Assembly: GCA_038323375.1 (NCBI GenBank)
Contig: JBBQGV010000016.1
Coordinates: 12,323-76,322, forward strand
Length of the DNA: 64,000 nucleotides
From: JABWAJ01 sp038323375
Lineage (GTDB): Bacteria; Bacteroidota; Bacteroidia; Chitinophagales; Saprospiraceae
Direction: 5' to 3'
Made by a program: the position numbers and the translations under genes
The notes under the pieces: model-generated
The model's database searches: none
The model's input: only the letters and a program-made list of their open reading frames with translations
What the model was told of the DNA's origin: nothing
Shown here: piece by piece, positions 8,407 through 17,284 of the stretch
Position numbering within the stretch: position 1 is the stretch's first letter
How the letters are laid out: each line of letters opens with the position of its first letter

Positions 8407-9633
8407 TTAATCTCGAAGCGCCACCACCTTTTTCACTACATCCGGCAAACCTTCCAATTGCACCCGGATATAGTACACGCCACTGGGCCAGGTTGAAAGG
8501 TCAAGGGTTTCAACGCTGTTTCCAGCAGCTTCTAATTCCTGAACTTTCAGCCTACTCCCTTGTACGTCGTAAACTTCCATGCGAATGGCACGGTTTGCGT
8601 AAGCGCTCAAATCCACCAGAACAGCGCCGGTTGTTGGATTTGGATAGACTTTTATTGAAGCTGCTGGTGTATCTACTTCCGATTGCACCGTCACCCCGCC
8701 GTTTCCGGTTTTCAAAATCAAGCCATTGTCTCCGACAATATAGCCGGTAATTTCATCCGTGAACTGCACGGCGTAAAGGCTACTGCCATCTCCATAGATT
8801 TGCTGGCTCCAGGTATTCCCGCTGTCTGTAGAGTTGAGAATCCGGCCATGCCAGCCTACTGCATAGCCGTGTGTCTCCGTGGGGAAATGAATGGCATAGA
8901 GCTGGGGTTCGCTGGAATCGTCTAAAGAAATCCAGTTGCTGCCGCCATTTGAGGTGGCCACAAAAGCACTGATGTACCAGCCGCCTATAAAACCCTTGTC
9001 GGGCGCTGTAAAAAAGACCGCTTCGAGATTACTGAGGTTCGGGATGGGCGTATTGATTGGGCTTTCTGTCCAGGTCTCCCCACCATCGGTTGTTTTTAGG
9101 TAGGCCCAGCCATAGCCTGTCCCAACTGCGTATCCGATTTGCGGCATTGGAAAGTGGATGCTGCTCATGATGCGCAGGGTGACTGGCGTTTTAGGCACCC
9201 AGGTTGTGCCCCCATCTGTGGTTTTAAAAATCAACCCATCGCCGCCGATACAAAAACCGGTTTGCGAATCGAGGAACAGCAGGTCGCGAAAAGAATAGCC
9301 TGCTGGCAGCGTTAATGCTGCCCAAAGGTTGCCGCCATCCACTGTTTTGAAAGCATGGACATCGCCGGCGACAAAACCTGTGGCTTCATCTGTAAAATGC
9401 ACAGCGTGAAGGTCTTCTGTAGTATTGATGACGAGGGCGTTCCACGTTTCACCGGCATCCGTCGTTTTGATAACCGTGCCCGCAGCGCCAACCGCATAGC
9501 CCGTTGCAGAAGACGGAAAATGGAGGTCGTACAAATCGTTGCCGGTTCCAGAAATTTTGGGAATCCATTGTGCTTCGGCGCTCCGAACAAAAAACGGAAG
9601 TACCAGTATCAGCAAGAGGAAAGTTTTTTTCAT
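8407..9633 (-). CDS. Secreted YCF48/BNR-repeat protein with T9SS sorting domain
   Basis: A 408-residue protein. The N-terminal signal peptide (MKKTFLLLILVLPFFVRSAEA) is followed by about six Ycf48/BNR-like beta-propeller repeats, each with the pattern GYAVG, KTTDGG and TW (about residues 25-315). The C-terminal domain starts at KVYPNPTTGAVLVDL (about 328) and ends GVYYIRVQLEGLPDVVKK, a type A T9SS sorting signal, so it should be secreted through the outer membrane. The ligand is unknown. The tail closely resembles that of the neighbouring pseudogene at 9816-10510, suggesting duplication or shared ancestry. Confidence 0.88.
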   Translation of the reverse strand: MKKTFLLLILVLPFFVRSAEAQWIPKISGTGNDLYDLHFPSSATGYAVGAAGTVIKTTDAGETWNALVINTTEDLHAVHFTDEATGFVAGDVHAFKTVDGGNLWAALTLPAGYSFRDLLFLDSQTGFCIGGDGLIFKTTDGGTTWVPKTPVTLRIMSSIHFPMPQIGYAVGTGYGWAYLKTTDGGETWTESPINTPIPNLSNLEAVFFTAPDKGFIGGWYISAFVATSNGGSNWISLDDSSEPQLYAIHFPTETHGYAVGWHGRILNSTDSGNTWSQQIYGDGSSLYAVQFTDEITGYIVGDNGLILKTGNGGVTVQSEVDTPAASIKVYPNPTTGAVLVDLSAYANRAIRMEVYDVQGSRLKVQELEAAGNSVETLDLSTWPSGVYYIRVQLEGLPDVVKKVVALRD

Positions 9634-9655
9634 GTATTCGAGTTTTTAGTTCAGA

Positions 9656-9663
9656 CAAATATA
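9656..9663 (-). promoter_or_regulatory. Possible -7 box for the YCF48-repeat gene
   Basis: The minus strand reads TATATTTG, a TAnnTTTG match 23 nt upstream of the ATG at 9633. No good -33 box is visible at the usual spacing, so support is limited to this match. Confidence 0.35.
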
Positions 9664-9738
9664 AACCCGAATGCCCCTTGGCGCTTTTGTATGGCCGGTA
9701 AAAGAATGTCGGCCAACAGCGGAGCAGTGATTTATCAT

Positions 9739-9790
9739 AAAAAACCCGGCTGAACGGCGCAATGATGCATCTACGCCGCCCAGTCGGGCT
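9739..9790 (-). terminator. Rho-independent terminator (minus strand)
   Basis: On the minus strand an imperfect GC-rich stem of about 16 bp (AGCCCGACTGGGCGGCG with CGCCGTTCAGCCGGGT) is followed at once by a run of six T. It sits 26 bp beyond the stop of the T9SS pseudogene at 9816 and would terminate its transcript before the YCF48-repeat gene. Confidence 0.7.
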
Positions 9791-9815
9791 CTATGAAACA
9801 AGGTAATCTATTCTT

Positions 9816-10510
9816 TTACTGCACGATCACCCGCTTCACCGCATCGGGCAATCCTTCTGATTGCACCCGGATGAGGTAAATGCCGGCTCCGTAGTTCGAA
9901 AGATCGAAGCGTTCGGTGTTCCCCTCTGCTGTATCTTTTTCTACCATTTGCAGTACTTTCCCCTGAACATTGTACAGTTCGATGCGCAGGTTATTGGCAG
10001 GATAAGCGCTCAGATCAAGGGTGATTTCGCCGGTAGTCGGGTTTGGATAAACTTGTAAATCAGGTGCGGCAGCGTCCATTCCCGCATTGCCAGGCGCAAC
10101 CAATGGCGCAATGGCACCCGTGACGGTAACATTGTCGAACACCGCAGTTGTGACCACATTGCCATTGATGCTTTCTGCGAACAACCCGGCATGGATACAA
10201 CCTGCCATACTCACCGTTGCCGAAAAGGCAAAAGTCCAGGAAGTGCCATCTATCGAAGTGTACCCCGAGAAGTTGCTGCCGCTACGCACTAAGCGCAGCC
10301 AGGAATGTTGCGGACGGAAGTAGTTGAGGTTGTTGGAAGCGCCGTTGGTGGTTGCGCGGATTTCGCGACGGATATTGCCATTGCTTTGAGTTTTCAGGAC
10401 ACTTCTTTCGAGCCTGGCATCAGCGTTTCCCTCAAGGTAATGCCTGCCCAGCCACCGTTTTGCACATTGGCTACATGGGCAATGATTGCGCCATTTCCGC
10501 ATAGTTGGCG
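9816..10510 (-). pseudogene. Broken T9SS-exported protein with DUF1349-like domain
   Basis: The readable frame carries a jelly-roll domain resembling DUF1349/laminin-G-like regions (HSWLRLVRSGSNFSGYTS; DGTSWTFAF; AVFDNVTV). A complete type A T9SS tail follows (LQVYPNPTTGEITLDLS ... GIYLIRVQSEGLPDAVKRV). Upstream of about 10408 the homologous reading moves to another frame (GNGAIIAHVANVQNGGWAG, then ITLRETLMPGSKEVS and a stop). One base is therefore missing near 10405; restoring a C in the CC run would rejoin the frames. The 5' part, including any signal peptide, is absent. This is a truncated, frameshifted remnant with its terminator still present. Confidence 0.75.
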
Positions 10511-10537
10511 GGAAGCTAAATGAAGGACATCCGCTGA

Positions 10538-10966
10538 AGAATTGGAGAAACCGCTTGTGTTTTTTCAGAAATATTGGATTCCCCCGCGGAATACGAACTA
10601 GGGGCTTTTTATAAAAGAGAACTGCCCTTCATGATCAGTTTGCTGAAACAAATTGACCTCAACGGGGTGAGGGTCATCATTGTACATGGCTTCGTCGTAC
10701 TGGACGCCGCCGATAAGCCAGGATTGGGCGGACGGCTTTACGAATATTTGGACAAAAAAATACCGATCATTGGGGTGGCGAAAACCAATTTTGCACAAAA
10801 TATTACCAACAAGCGGGCCGTGGTACGCGGGCAAAGCTCGAAGCCTTTGTTTGTTACTGCGCTGGAAATGGATCTTGATACGGCTGCTGACCTTACAAAA
10901 AACATGCATGGAAATTACAGGATGCCGACGATATTGAAAGAGCTTGACCGGCTAACAAAATATTAA
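10538..10966 (+). pseudogene. nfi: Endonuclease V, N-terminally truncated
   Basis: The frame is open from 10538, and the first possible start is the TTG at 10574 (130 residues). It contains the core of endonuclease V, the deoxyinosine-specific repair nuclease: GAFYKRELP (family YVPGxFYKREL), VRVIIVHGFVVLDAADKPG (normally IIVDGYVYLD), GLGGRLYEYLDKKIPIIGVAK, and a C-terminus ending RMPTILKELDRLTKY. The N-terminal ~40-50 residues with the first catalytic Asp are missing. In IIVHGFVVLD, His replaces the usual Asp. It lies head-to-head with the truncated T9SS pseudogene. Probably non-functional. Confidence 0.75.
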
Positions 10967-11092
10967 ACGGAGGCGGCATTGGGCGATACCCGGGAATAAG
11001 AGTTGTCCACATTGATGTAAGAGGCCATCTGGCAAGGTGGGATAAGTACTAGCCTTGCGATTAGACAAAATTCATAAAAAGCAAAGACAGGG

Positions 11093-11123
11093 TTGTAAAT
11101 GGTACGAAAAATCATTAATTTTG
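11093..11123 (+). promoter_or_regulatory. Promoter of the abiE-type operon
   Basis: TTG at 11093-11095, a 20-nt spacer and TAATTTTG at 11116-11123 give a good Bacteroidota promoter (-33 TTG, -7 TAnnTTTG). It is 35 nt upstream of the antitoxin ATG. Confidence 0.6.
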
Positions 11124-11158
11124 TTTCTGTTTTTTACCTAAAGTAGTAATTTTTAGAA

Positions 11159-11767
11159 ATGATAATCTTAGATTTCTTGAAGAAATTTGAACATAACCCC
11201 GTTTTTTCGATTGCGGATGTATTGAGGCTATATCCTGGCTTCGACCGGAAAAACCTTGTCCGTTGGCAGGAAAAAGGCTTAGTGCTCAAGCTCCGCAACA
11301 AATGGTATGCTTTACCGGAAAAAATTCGGGATGAGGCCGATTTGTTTATGGTTGCCAATGCAATTTATGTCCCTTCCTATGTTTCACTTGAGTCTGCATT
11401 TGCATTTTACGGATGGATACCTGAGGGCGTATTTACAGTAACGTCCGTTACAACGTTAAAAACTGCTTTTTTCTCGAATGAAACAGGTCACTTTCAATAC
11501 ACGAATATAAAAAAATCCTTGTTTTTTGGATTTTGGTTTCCAGGTAATCTTCGAATGGCCGAGCCTGAAAAAGCGCTCCTTGATTACTTATATCTACATC
11601 CGGAACTTGTTTCTGTTGAAGATTTTGAAAGTTTGCGCTGGTTTCGGGAAGAAATTTCAGAAAAAATAAATTTCCAAAAGTTACTAGACTATGCTCGTTT
11701 GTTTGATTCTGCTGTGCTCAACAGGCGGATAAGTATATTTAAACAATTTTTAGATGGTGAATATTGA
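11159..11767 (+). CDS. abiEi: AbiEi-type antitoxin / transcriptional regulator
   Basis: A 202-residue protein of the AbiEi family. The N-terminal winged-helix region (about residues 1-55, LYPGFDRKNLVRWQEKGLV, RNKWYALPEK) would bind DNA and autorepress the operon. The larger C-terminal part (YVSLESAFAFYGWIPEG; NLRMAEPEKALLDYLYLHP) is the conserved antitoxin region. It overlaps the downstream toxin gene by 14 bp, so translation is coupled. In type IV systems the antitoxin does not bind the toxin directly. The pair is visibly more AT-rich than its neighbours, consistent with horizontal acquisition. Confidence 0.85.
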   Translation: MIILDFLKKFEHNPVFSIADVLRLYPGFDRKNLVRWQEKGLVLKLRNKWYALPEKIRDEADLFMVANAIYVPSYVSLESAFAFYGWIPEGVFTVTSVTTLKTAFFSNETGHFQYTNIKKSLFFGFWFPGNLRMAEPEKALLDYLYLHPELVSVEDFESLRWFREEISEKINFQKLLDYARLFDSAVLNRRISIFKQFLDGEY

Positions 11768-12536
11768 CAGTTTGCTCCGATTCTTTCCGGCACAGGTACA
11801 CCGCAGCCGCCAGTTTATCTTGCGCGAGTACCTGCAGTATAAAATTCTCGAAATCATGTTTCGAAGTGAGTTCGGAGAAAAATTTTCATTCCTGGGCGGT
11901 ACCTGCCTTCGCATTGTACATGACAATACCCGGTTCTCAGAAGACCTTGGTTTTGATAATTTCAACCTTTCAACAGAAGACTTTGACCAGTGTTCAATCG
12001 CAATTCAGAAAGGCTTGCAACACGAGGGGTTTGAAGTGGAAATGCGCAATATTCATGCCGGAGCTTATCATTGCTATTTACGTTTTCCAAACCTGCTTTT
12101 TGAGCAAGGGCTAAGCGGGCATCGGCAGGAGAAAATCCTGGTTAGTCTTGATACTGAACAACAGGGATTTGACTTCAAACCCGATGTTTATTTTTTGCAA
12201 AAATTCGGTATTGTTGCCAGCATTAGCGTTACGCCTCCGGATTTACTGCTTTCACAAAAATTTAATGCCATTTGTAATCGAAAAAGAGCAAAAGGAAGGG
12301 ACTTTTTCGATGTTGTTTTTCTGCTTGGAATGGGGTATAAACCCAATTACGAATATCTCGAAGCCAAGTTGAGTCTTCAGACGCCGGCAGCGCTTCGGGA
12401 ACGGATACTTGAGGTGTGCAACCATCTCGATTTTAATGCGCTTGCGCTCGACGTACAGCCTTTTTTGTTTGATCCGCGAGAGAACAGAAAGGTGCATGAG
12501 TTTATTGCTTTTTTCAGACAGGCGTCTTTAGGATAA
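11754..12536 (+). CDS. abiEii: AbiEii-type nucleotidyltransferase toxin
   Basis: A 260-residue nucleotidyltransferase of the AbiEii/MenT-like family. Motif I region is FLGGTCLRIVHDNTRFSEDL (residues 47-65). Downstream are conserved K169 (LLLSQKFNAI) and GRDFFD (181-186). In the family, AbiEii-type toxins transfer nucleotides and stop growth, and can give abortive phage infection. The usual SEDLDF acidic pair reads SEDLGF here: the first Asp is D64, but the second position is Gly66. This may weaken or abolish catalysis. It forms a two-gene operon with the antitoxin. Confidence 0.85.
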   Translation: MVNIDSLLRFFPAQVHRSRQFILREYLQYKILEIMFRSEFGEKFSFLGGTCLRIVHDNTRFSEDLGFDNFNLSTEDFDQCSIAIQKGLQHEGFEVEMRNIHAGAYHCYLRFPNLLFEQGLSGHRQEKILVSLDTEQQGFDFKPDVYFLQKFGIVASISVTPPDLLLSQKFNAICNRKRAKGRDFFDVVFLLGMGYKPNYEYLEAKLSLQTPAALRERILEVCNHLDFNALALDVQPFLFDPRENRKVHEFIAFFRQASLG

Positions 12537-12552
12537 ACGTTAAAAACACAAC

Positions 12553-13971
12553 ATGAACAACCAAGAGTTTAGAAACCACGCCCACCAGTTGGTGGACTGG
12601 ATGGCCGACTATATGGAAAATCTGGACGAATTGCCGGTAAAACCCGATATGAAGCCCGGCGACATCAAAAACCAGTTGCCGACAGCAGCCCCGGTTCAGG
12701 GAGAATCCTTTGAGTCCATTTTTGAAGACTTCAAAAACATCATTCTGCCCGGAATGACGCATTGGCAGCATCCGCAGTTTTTTGCTTATTTCCCCACCGG
12801 TGGCAGCGAACCTTCCCTCTTAGCTGAAATGCTGGCCACCACAATGGGCGCACAGTGCATGATTTGGCTCACTTCGCCCGCAGCGGAGGAATTGGAGGAA
12901 CGCATGATGGAATGGCTGCGCGATGCCCTGGGATTGCCCCCGGCTTTTACCGGCGTTATTCAGGACAGTAGTTCTTCTTCCACGCTGGTTTCTATCCTGA
13001 CCGCCCGGGAGCAGCACTCGGATTTCGCCATCAACCGACAAGGGTTTTCGGGCATTGAAAAATTCCGCGTCTATACCTCGTCTCAGGCTCATTCTTCCGT
13101 AGATAAAGCGGTGAAAATTGCAGGGTTGGGCATCGAAAACTTAGTAAAAATCGAAGTAGACGATGCTTTTGCCATGGTTCCTGAACAATTGGAGGCAGCG
13201 ATACAGGAAGACATCCGAAAGGGATTGAAACCACTGTGCGTTGTATCCATCATTGGCACGACGAGCTCCACTGCCATAGACCCCATCGGTGCCATTGGTC
13301 TGATTTGCAAAAAATACAATTGCTGGCATCACATTGACGCTTCTTATGCCGGAACGGCCTTGTTGTTGCCGGAGATGCGCTGGATGATCGCAGGGATTGA
13401 ACACGTGGACAGTTTTGTGTTCAATCCGCACAAATGGATGTTCACCCATTTCGATTGCTCGGCTTATTTTGTAAAAGACAAAAAACCGCTGGTAGACACC
13501 TTCAGCATCCTGCCGGAATACCTGAAAACGCCCGAAGACAAATTGGTCAACAACTACCGGGACTGGGGCATTCCCCTGGGGCGCCGCTTCCGGGCGCTGA
13601 AACTTTGGTTTGTGATGCGCAGCTATGGTCTTGAAGGGATGCAGGAAATTATTCGTCGCCACATTGAATACGGGCAATGGCTAAGGGATGAAATAGCGGC
13701 AACGGAAGGTTTCGAAATTGTCGCCCCCGTTCCGCTGAACTTAGTTTGTTTCCGGCTAAAACCAGCGGGGATTGAGGATGAAGCGAGCTTAGAAAGCCTC
13801 AACAAGACCCTGCTCAACAACTTGAACAGCAGCGGCAGGATCCTGTTGACACAAACCAAACTTAAGAATAAATATGTCATCCGTTTCGTAGCCGGCCAGA
13901 CGCACCTCCAAAAGGAGGATGTGATTAAAGGCTGGGCATTGATTCGGGCAGAAGCTACTGCGCTTTTATAA
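12553..13971 (+). CDS. PLP-dependent aromatic-L-amino-acid decarboxylase (group II)
   Basis: 472 residues, the normal length for group II decarboxylases (dopa, tryptophan or tyrosine decarboxylase). The N-terminal segment has the family pattern (LVDWMADYMENL; MTHWQHPQFFAYFP). The PLP site shows HIDASYAG with D262 and the Schiff-base lysine K294 in NPHKWM. The product would be an aromatic amine such as tryptamine, tyramine or phenylethylamine; the exact substrate cannot be fixed. It begins 17 bp after the toxin gene but has ordinary base composition, so it need not belong functionally to that operon. Confidence 0.92.
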   Translation: MNNQEFRNHAHQLVDWMADYMENLDELPVKPDMKPGDIKNQLPTAAPVQGESFESIFEDFKNIILPGMTHWQHPQFFAYFPTGGSEPSLLAEMLATTMGAQCMIWLTSPAAEELEERMMEWLRDALGLPPAFTGVIQDSSSSSTLVSILTAREQHSDFAINRQGFSGIEKFRVYTSSQAHSSVDKAVKIAGLGIENLVKIEVDDAFAMVPEQLEAAIQEDIRKGLKPLCVVSIIGTTSSTAIDPIGAIGLICKKYNCWHHIDASYAGTALLLPEMRWMIAGIEHVDSFVFNPHKWMFTHFDCSAYFVKDKKPLVDTFSILPEYLKTPEDKLVNNYRDWGIPLGRRFRALKLWFVMRSYGLEGMQEIIRRHIEYGQWLRDEIAATEGFEIVAPVPLNLVCFRLKPAGIEDEASLESLNKTLLNNLNSSGRILLTQTKLKNKYVIRFVAGQTHLQKEDVIKGWALIRAEATALL

Positions 13972-14029
13972 TCGTTTTCACAATCGGCGCTTGATCTGGA
14001 TTGATTATTTGCATTTTGCCAATTTAATA

Positions 14030-14770
14030 CTACCGCATCACCAATTCCAAAAACTCCTGGCGCTTGCTGCGGGCAACCGGCACCGTTTTTCCGTTGCTCA
14101 TCAGTACGTCGCCATCGGCGCGGACGAATTTTTTGATGTGGTGCAAATTGATGAGGTGTGAATGGTGGGCGCGGTAGAAAAAATCGAAATGCAACATTTC
14201 TTCCACTTCTTTCAGCGATTTGGAAACCAGAACGGATTCACCGCTCAAGAGCCAGATGCGCGTATAGCTACCATCGGAATCGCAATGAACGATGTCGTTT
14301 ATCTCAATGAAAATCAGGCCTTCGAGCGTGGAAATCACCATCTTTTGCGGTGGCGCTTGCCGCAAAGGGTTGAATTGCTGCAACACATCGTACTGCTGCA
14401 AATCGGGAAGCAAGGGCACCCGCACTGCTTTTTTCACAGCGGCAATGAGGTCTTCTTCTGAAATGGGCTTGAGCAGGTAATCTAAAGCGCTGTATTTGAA
14501 AGCCCGCACGGCGTATTGATTACACGCCGTCGTGAAAATGACTTTGAAGCCAACAGGATGGCATTGGTTGAGGATTTCAAAACCATTGAGTTTGGGCATT
14601 TCGATGTCCAAAAAAACCAAATCTGGCTTATCCTGTCGAATGGCAGCCAGGCCTTCAATGGAATCGGTATAGGCACCAATAATATCAAGCTCCGGGCAAT
14701 GATTGGCGGCTAAGTGTTTGAGCAATGCAATGCTTTGTGGCTCGTCGTCGAGAAAGATGGTGCGCAGCAT
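14030..14770 (-). CDS. LytTR-family response regulator
   Basis: A 246-residue two-component regulator. The receiver domain spans about residues 1-120 with the acidic pair D9-E10, phosphoacceptor D55 (LVFLDIEMP) and K101-type Lys in LLKPIS. The LytTR DNA-binding domain is about 145-246 (DIVHCDSDGSYTRIWL; FFYRAHHSHLINLHHIKKF). Its cognate sensor should be the gene directly upstream, ending 2 bp before this start, but that sensor is a pseudogene lacking its kinase core. This regulator appears intact yet orphaned. Confidence 0.93.
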   Translation of the reverse strand: MLRTIFLDDEPQSIALLKHLAANHCPELDIIGAYTDSIEGLAAIRQDKPDLVFLDIEMPKLNGFEILNQCHPVGFKVIFTTACNQYAVRAFKYSALDYLLKPISEEDLIAAVKKAVRVPLLPDLQQYDVLQQFNPLRQAPPQKMVISTLEGLIFIEINDIVHCDSDGSYTRIWLLSGESVLVSKSLKEVEEMLHFDFFYRAHHSHLINLHHIKKFVRADGDVLMSNGKTVPVARSKRQEFLELVMR

Positions 14771-14772
14771 AC

Positions 14773-17015
14773 TTAAACGTCTTTTTGTACCGGAATAGTC
14801 AAGATCACCCGCGTTCCCCTTCCTTCCCCTTGTTCATCAAATAAATCTTCCACCGTCACCGTCGCTATGATGTTGTAAAGTTCATTAATAATTTTGATGC
14901 GCTCCGATTGTGCGTAATTGATCGCGGTGAAGTCGAACGACAGGAAATTCTGATGGTAACTCAGCTTCAAAGGCGTGCGGGCCGTGGCTTCCGGCGAAAA
15001 AGGAACTGCCTGATTTCTTATCCTGAGCTGACTGATAAGTGGATTGGCTGGCGCATCGTTTTTGTCGGCTAATTGGGGGTTAAAATGAAAATTGGCGCTG
15101 AGCAGGGTAATGTAAACATCGTTCCCGATTTTAGAGCGGCCTTTTACTGCACCAGTATAATTTCGGGCAGCAGAAGCTCCACCCGGAGCCAGGTACCATT
15201 TAAACGTTCGTTTCTCCGTATCCATTCGGCAAAGCCCGTGGCTGGTGAGCATCCACAAATAGCCCAAATCATCGAAAAAAACATGATAGCAGGCCGTTTG
15301 AATGAACTGGTTATTATCGTCAAAAAACTCAGTCTTGTCGGTTGAAGGATCGTAACACCCCAGCGAGCCACGCGTTCCGAACCAGAGTTTTCCTTTTTTA
15401 TCAAAAGCCATTTCATAGGAGCCGGAAACGCCGCCTTCATGGCCGAAATTACTTTCCGTCAACTTTTCCGCAACTCCGGTAATACGGTCAACCCGATGGA
15501 TTCCGAAAAATCCCGAAACGAATAAGTTACCATCTGCATCTGGCAAAATATGAGACAAAGTTTGGCCGGATCTGACGCTGGCTATCTCCTGCCCAATTGC
15601 TGTAAACCTGCTTTTACCCGTCTTAACATGGTAAAGAATGACACCGCCAACAGCCATCACCCACAATTCATCTCCCTCCAATGGGGCAATCTGGGTAATG
15701 TACGGCAGCCTGTCTTTGATGTTCAAATTGACATACCTAAAGGAAACGCCGTCATCCGATACCGCAGCGCCTTTTCTGCCCGCTACCCACAATCTTCCCT
15801 GCTTGTCATAAGCAATGTCCTCAATATAGCGTTCTTCCCCGGTTTTAAAATGCCATTTCAAAACTTGCTTTGTTTTGGTATCATACCGGACAAGCCCTCC
15901 GCCTTGTACGGCAACCCACCAAATAGAAGCATCGGCTTGGTCGGGCAGTATTCTGACGACCTGTTCAAGGTTTTCGTTACTCAGAAACGGAAACCGAACG
16001 GGTTGAAATTGCTGGTCGTTCAAATCTAATTTAATCAATCCTCCCTGGTCGGTCGTAAACCACATAACATGATCGTCAAACCTGGACACACTCTGCAAAT
16101 CTAATGCTGGCAGGCCATTGGGCCGGTACGAATCGTGTTTGATTTGCCCGGAATACGTTTTTTTTACCATGTCGAACAGCACAATTCCATGACCGATAGA
16201 GGGGATCCAGAGAACGTGCTCCCCGGTAATCCGGGGGAAAGTCTCCATCGTGCGCCCTCCGAGGTAGCTCAGGCCTTTTTCATAAAACTTACCCGCAGGA
16301 AACTCCTCAATTTTTCCGGATTCTGGATCCAGCATCACCAGTTGATGGCCTTCTGAAAACCATACCTGGCTTTTGGAATCAATAAAAAGGCCGTTGGTGT
16401 TCGACCTTCGGGATAAAATTTCATTGCCCCCGTTGAGGGATTGTAGCGATATAATCCTGATAAAAAAACGGTTTTCCAGATATTTCCTGAATGGTCTTTG
16501 GCGATGTCGAAAGAATATTCGATGCGCTCTTTGATGGGCGTAATTTCAAAGGTTCGGGTATTTAATCGAAACAACGTTGATCCTCCTGTAATCCAAATGG
16601 TTTCCTTTCCATCAAACAACAAGTTTCGGGGCACAAAATCCAGTGTCGTATCTTTAGGACTGACGTAATTAAAGCGGTCGTGTTGCTCATCGTACCAACA
16701 TATACCCGCTGAACTGGCAATCCATAACCTGCTGAAATTGTCCGATACAAGTCCCACTTCAATTCCACTGCGCAATCCCCCCGGCGTATTTTCATTGAAA
16801 GCATAATTCTTGAAGGTTACCCCGTCAAACCGGCTCAGTCCGCTAAAATGCGACACCCATAAATATCCCTGCCGGTCTACGGCTGTTGCCCAGGTAAGGT
16901 TATTGGACAACCCCTGTTCGGTGGTATAAGTAGTAAATTTCAGGTTATTCAGAACCTGCGCCCGCAATTGACTTTAGCAAAAAAGGGTAAAAAGCAAGAA
17001 TAGGAGTTGTCGCAT
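14773..17015 (-). pseudogene. Hybrid beta-propeller sensor histidine kinase, multiply disrupted
   Basis: The gene would encode a LytS-like periplasmic-propeller sensor. From ATG 17015 a signal peptide MRQLLFLLFTLFC is read, then in-frame TAA (16976-16974), then SQLRAQVLNNLKFTTY. Regulator-propeller repeats continue (GYLWVSHFSGLSRFDG) until about 16395, where the frame shifts by one base: EGRTP must continue as NGLFIDSKSQVWFSEGHQL in another frame. Later the Y_Y_Y domain begins (LSFDFTAINYAQSERIK) and jumps at about 14895 straight to the last ~40 residues of a histidine-kinase ATPase domain (INELYN; GRGTRVILTIPV). The rest of Y_Y_Y, the membrane segment, phospho-His region and most of HATPase are gone. 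Confidence 0.85.
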
Positions 17016-17042
17016 GTTTCCCTGTTTGTTGATGAACGGGAA

Positions 17043-17072
17043 CAAAGTTAGTAAAGCCTATTGAATATCAAA
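17043..17072 (-). promoter_or_regulatory. Promoter of the former sensor/LytTR operon
   Basis: On the minus strand, TTTG (17072-17069), an 18-nt spacer and TAACTTTG (17050-17043) match the Bacteroidota consensus. The -7 box is 28 nt upstream of the original sensor ATG, so the promoter may still drive the LytTR regulator. Confidence 0.6.
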
Positions 17073-17284
17073 CCATTAGATCTTGCCAGTTTATAAGCGG
17101 TTTGGAAATCCCGGTCATTGGATGAAACTGGTTTATCTTTGGAAAAATAGCAATTGGAACTCATCCTATCGTTTATCCAACCGGTCATACATCCCCCTAA
17201 ACGCCACTTCCTGCGGCTACGGCGCACTCAAAAAATCGTGCGGAAGCCCGGTTCAATGGCACTCACTTCGTTTAGTTTCGCCAA

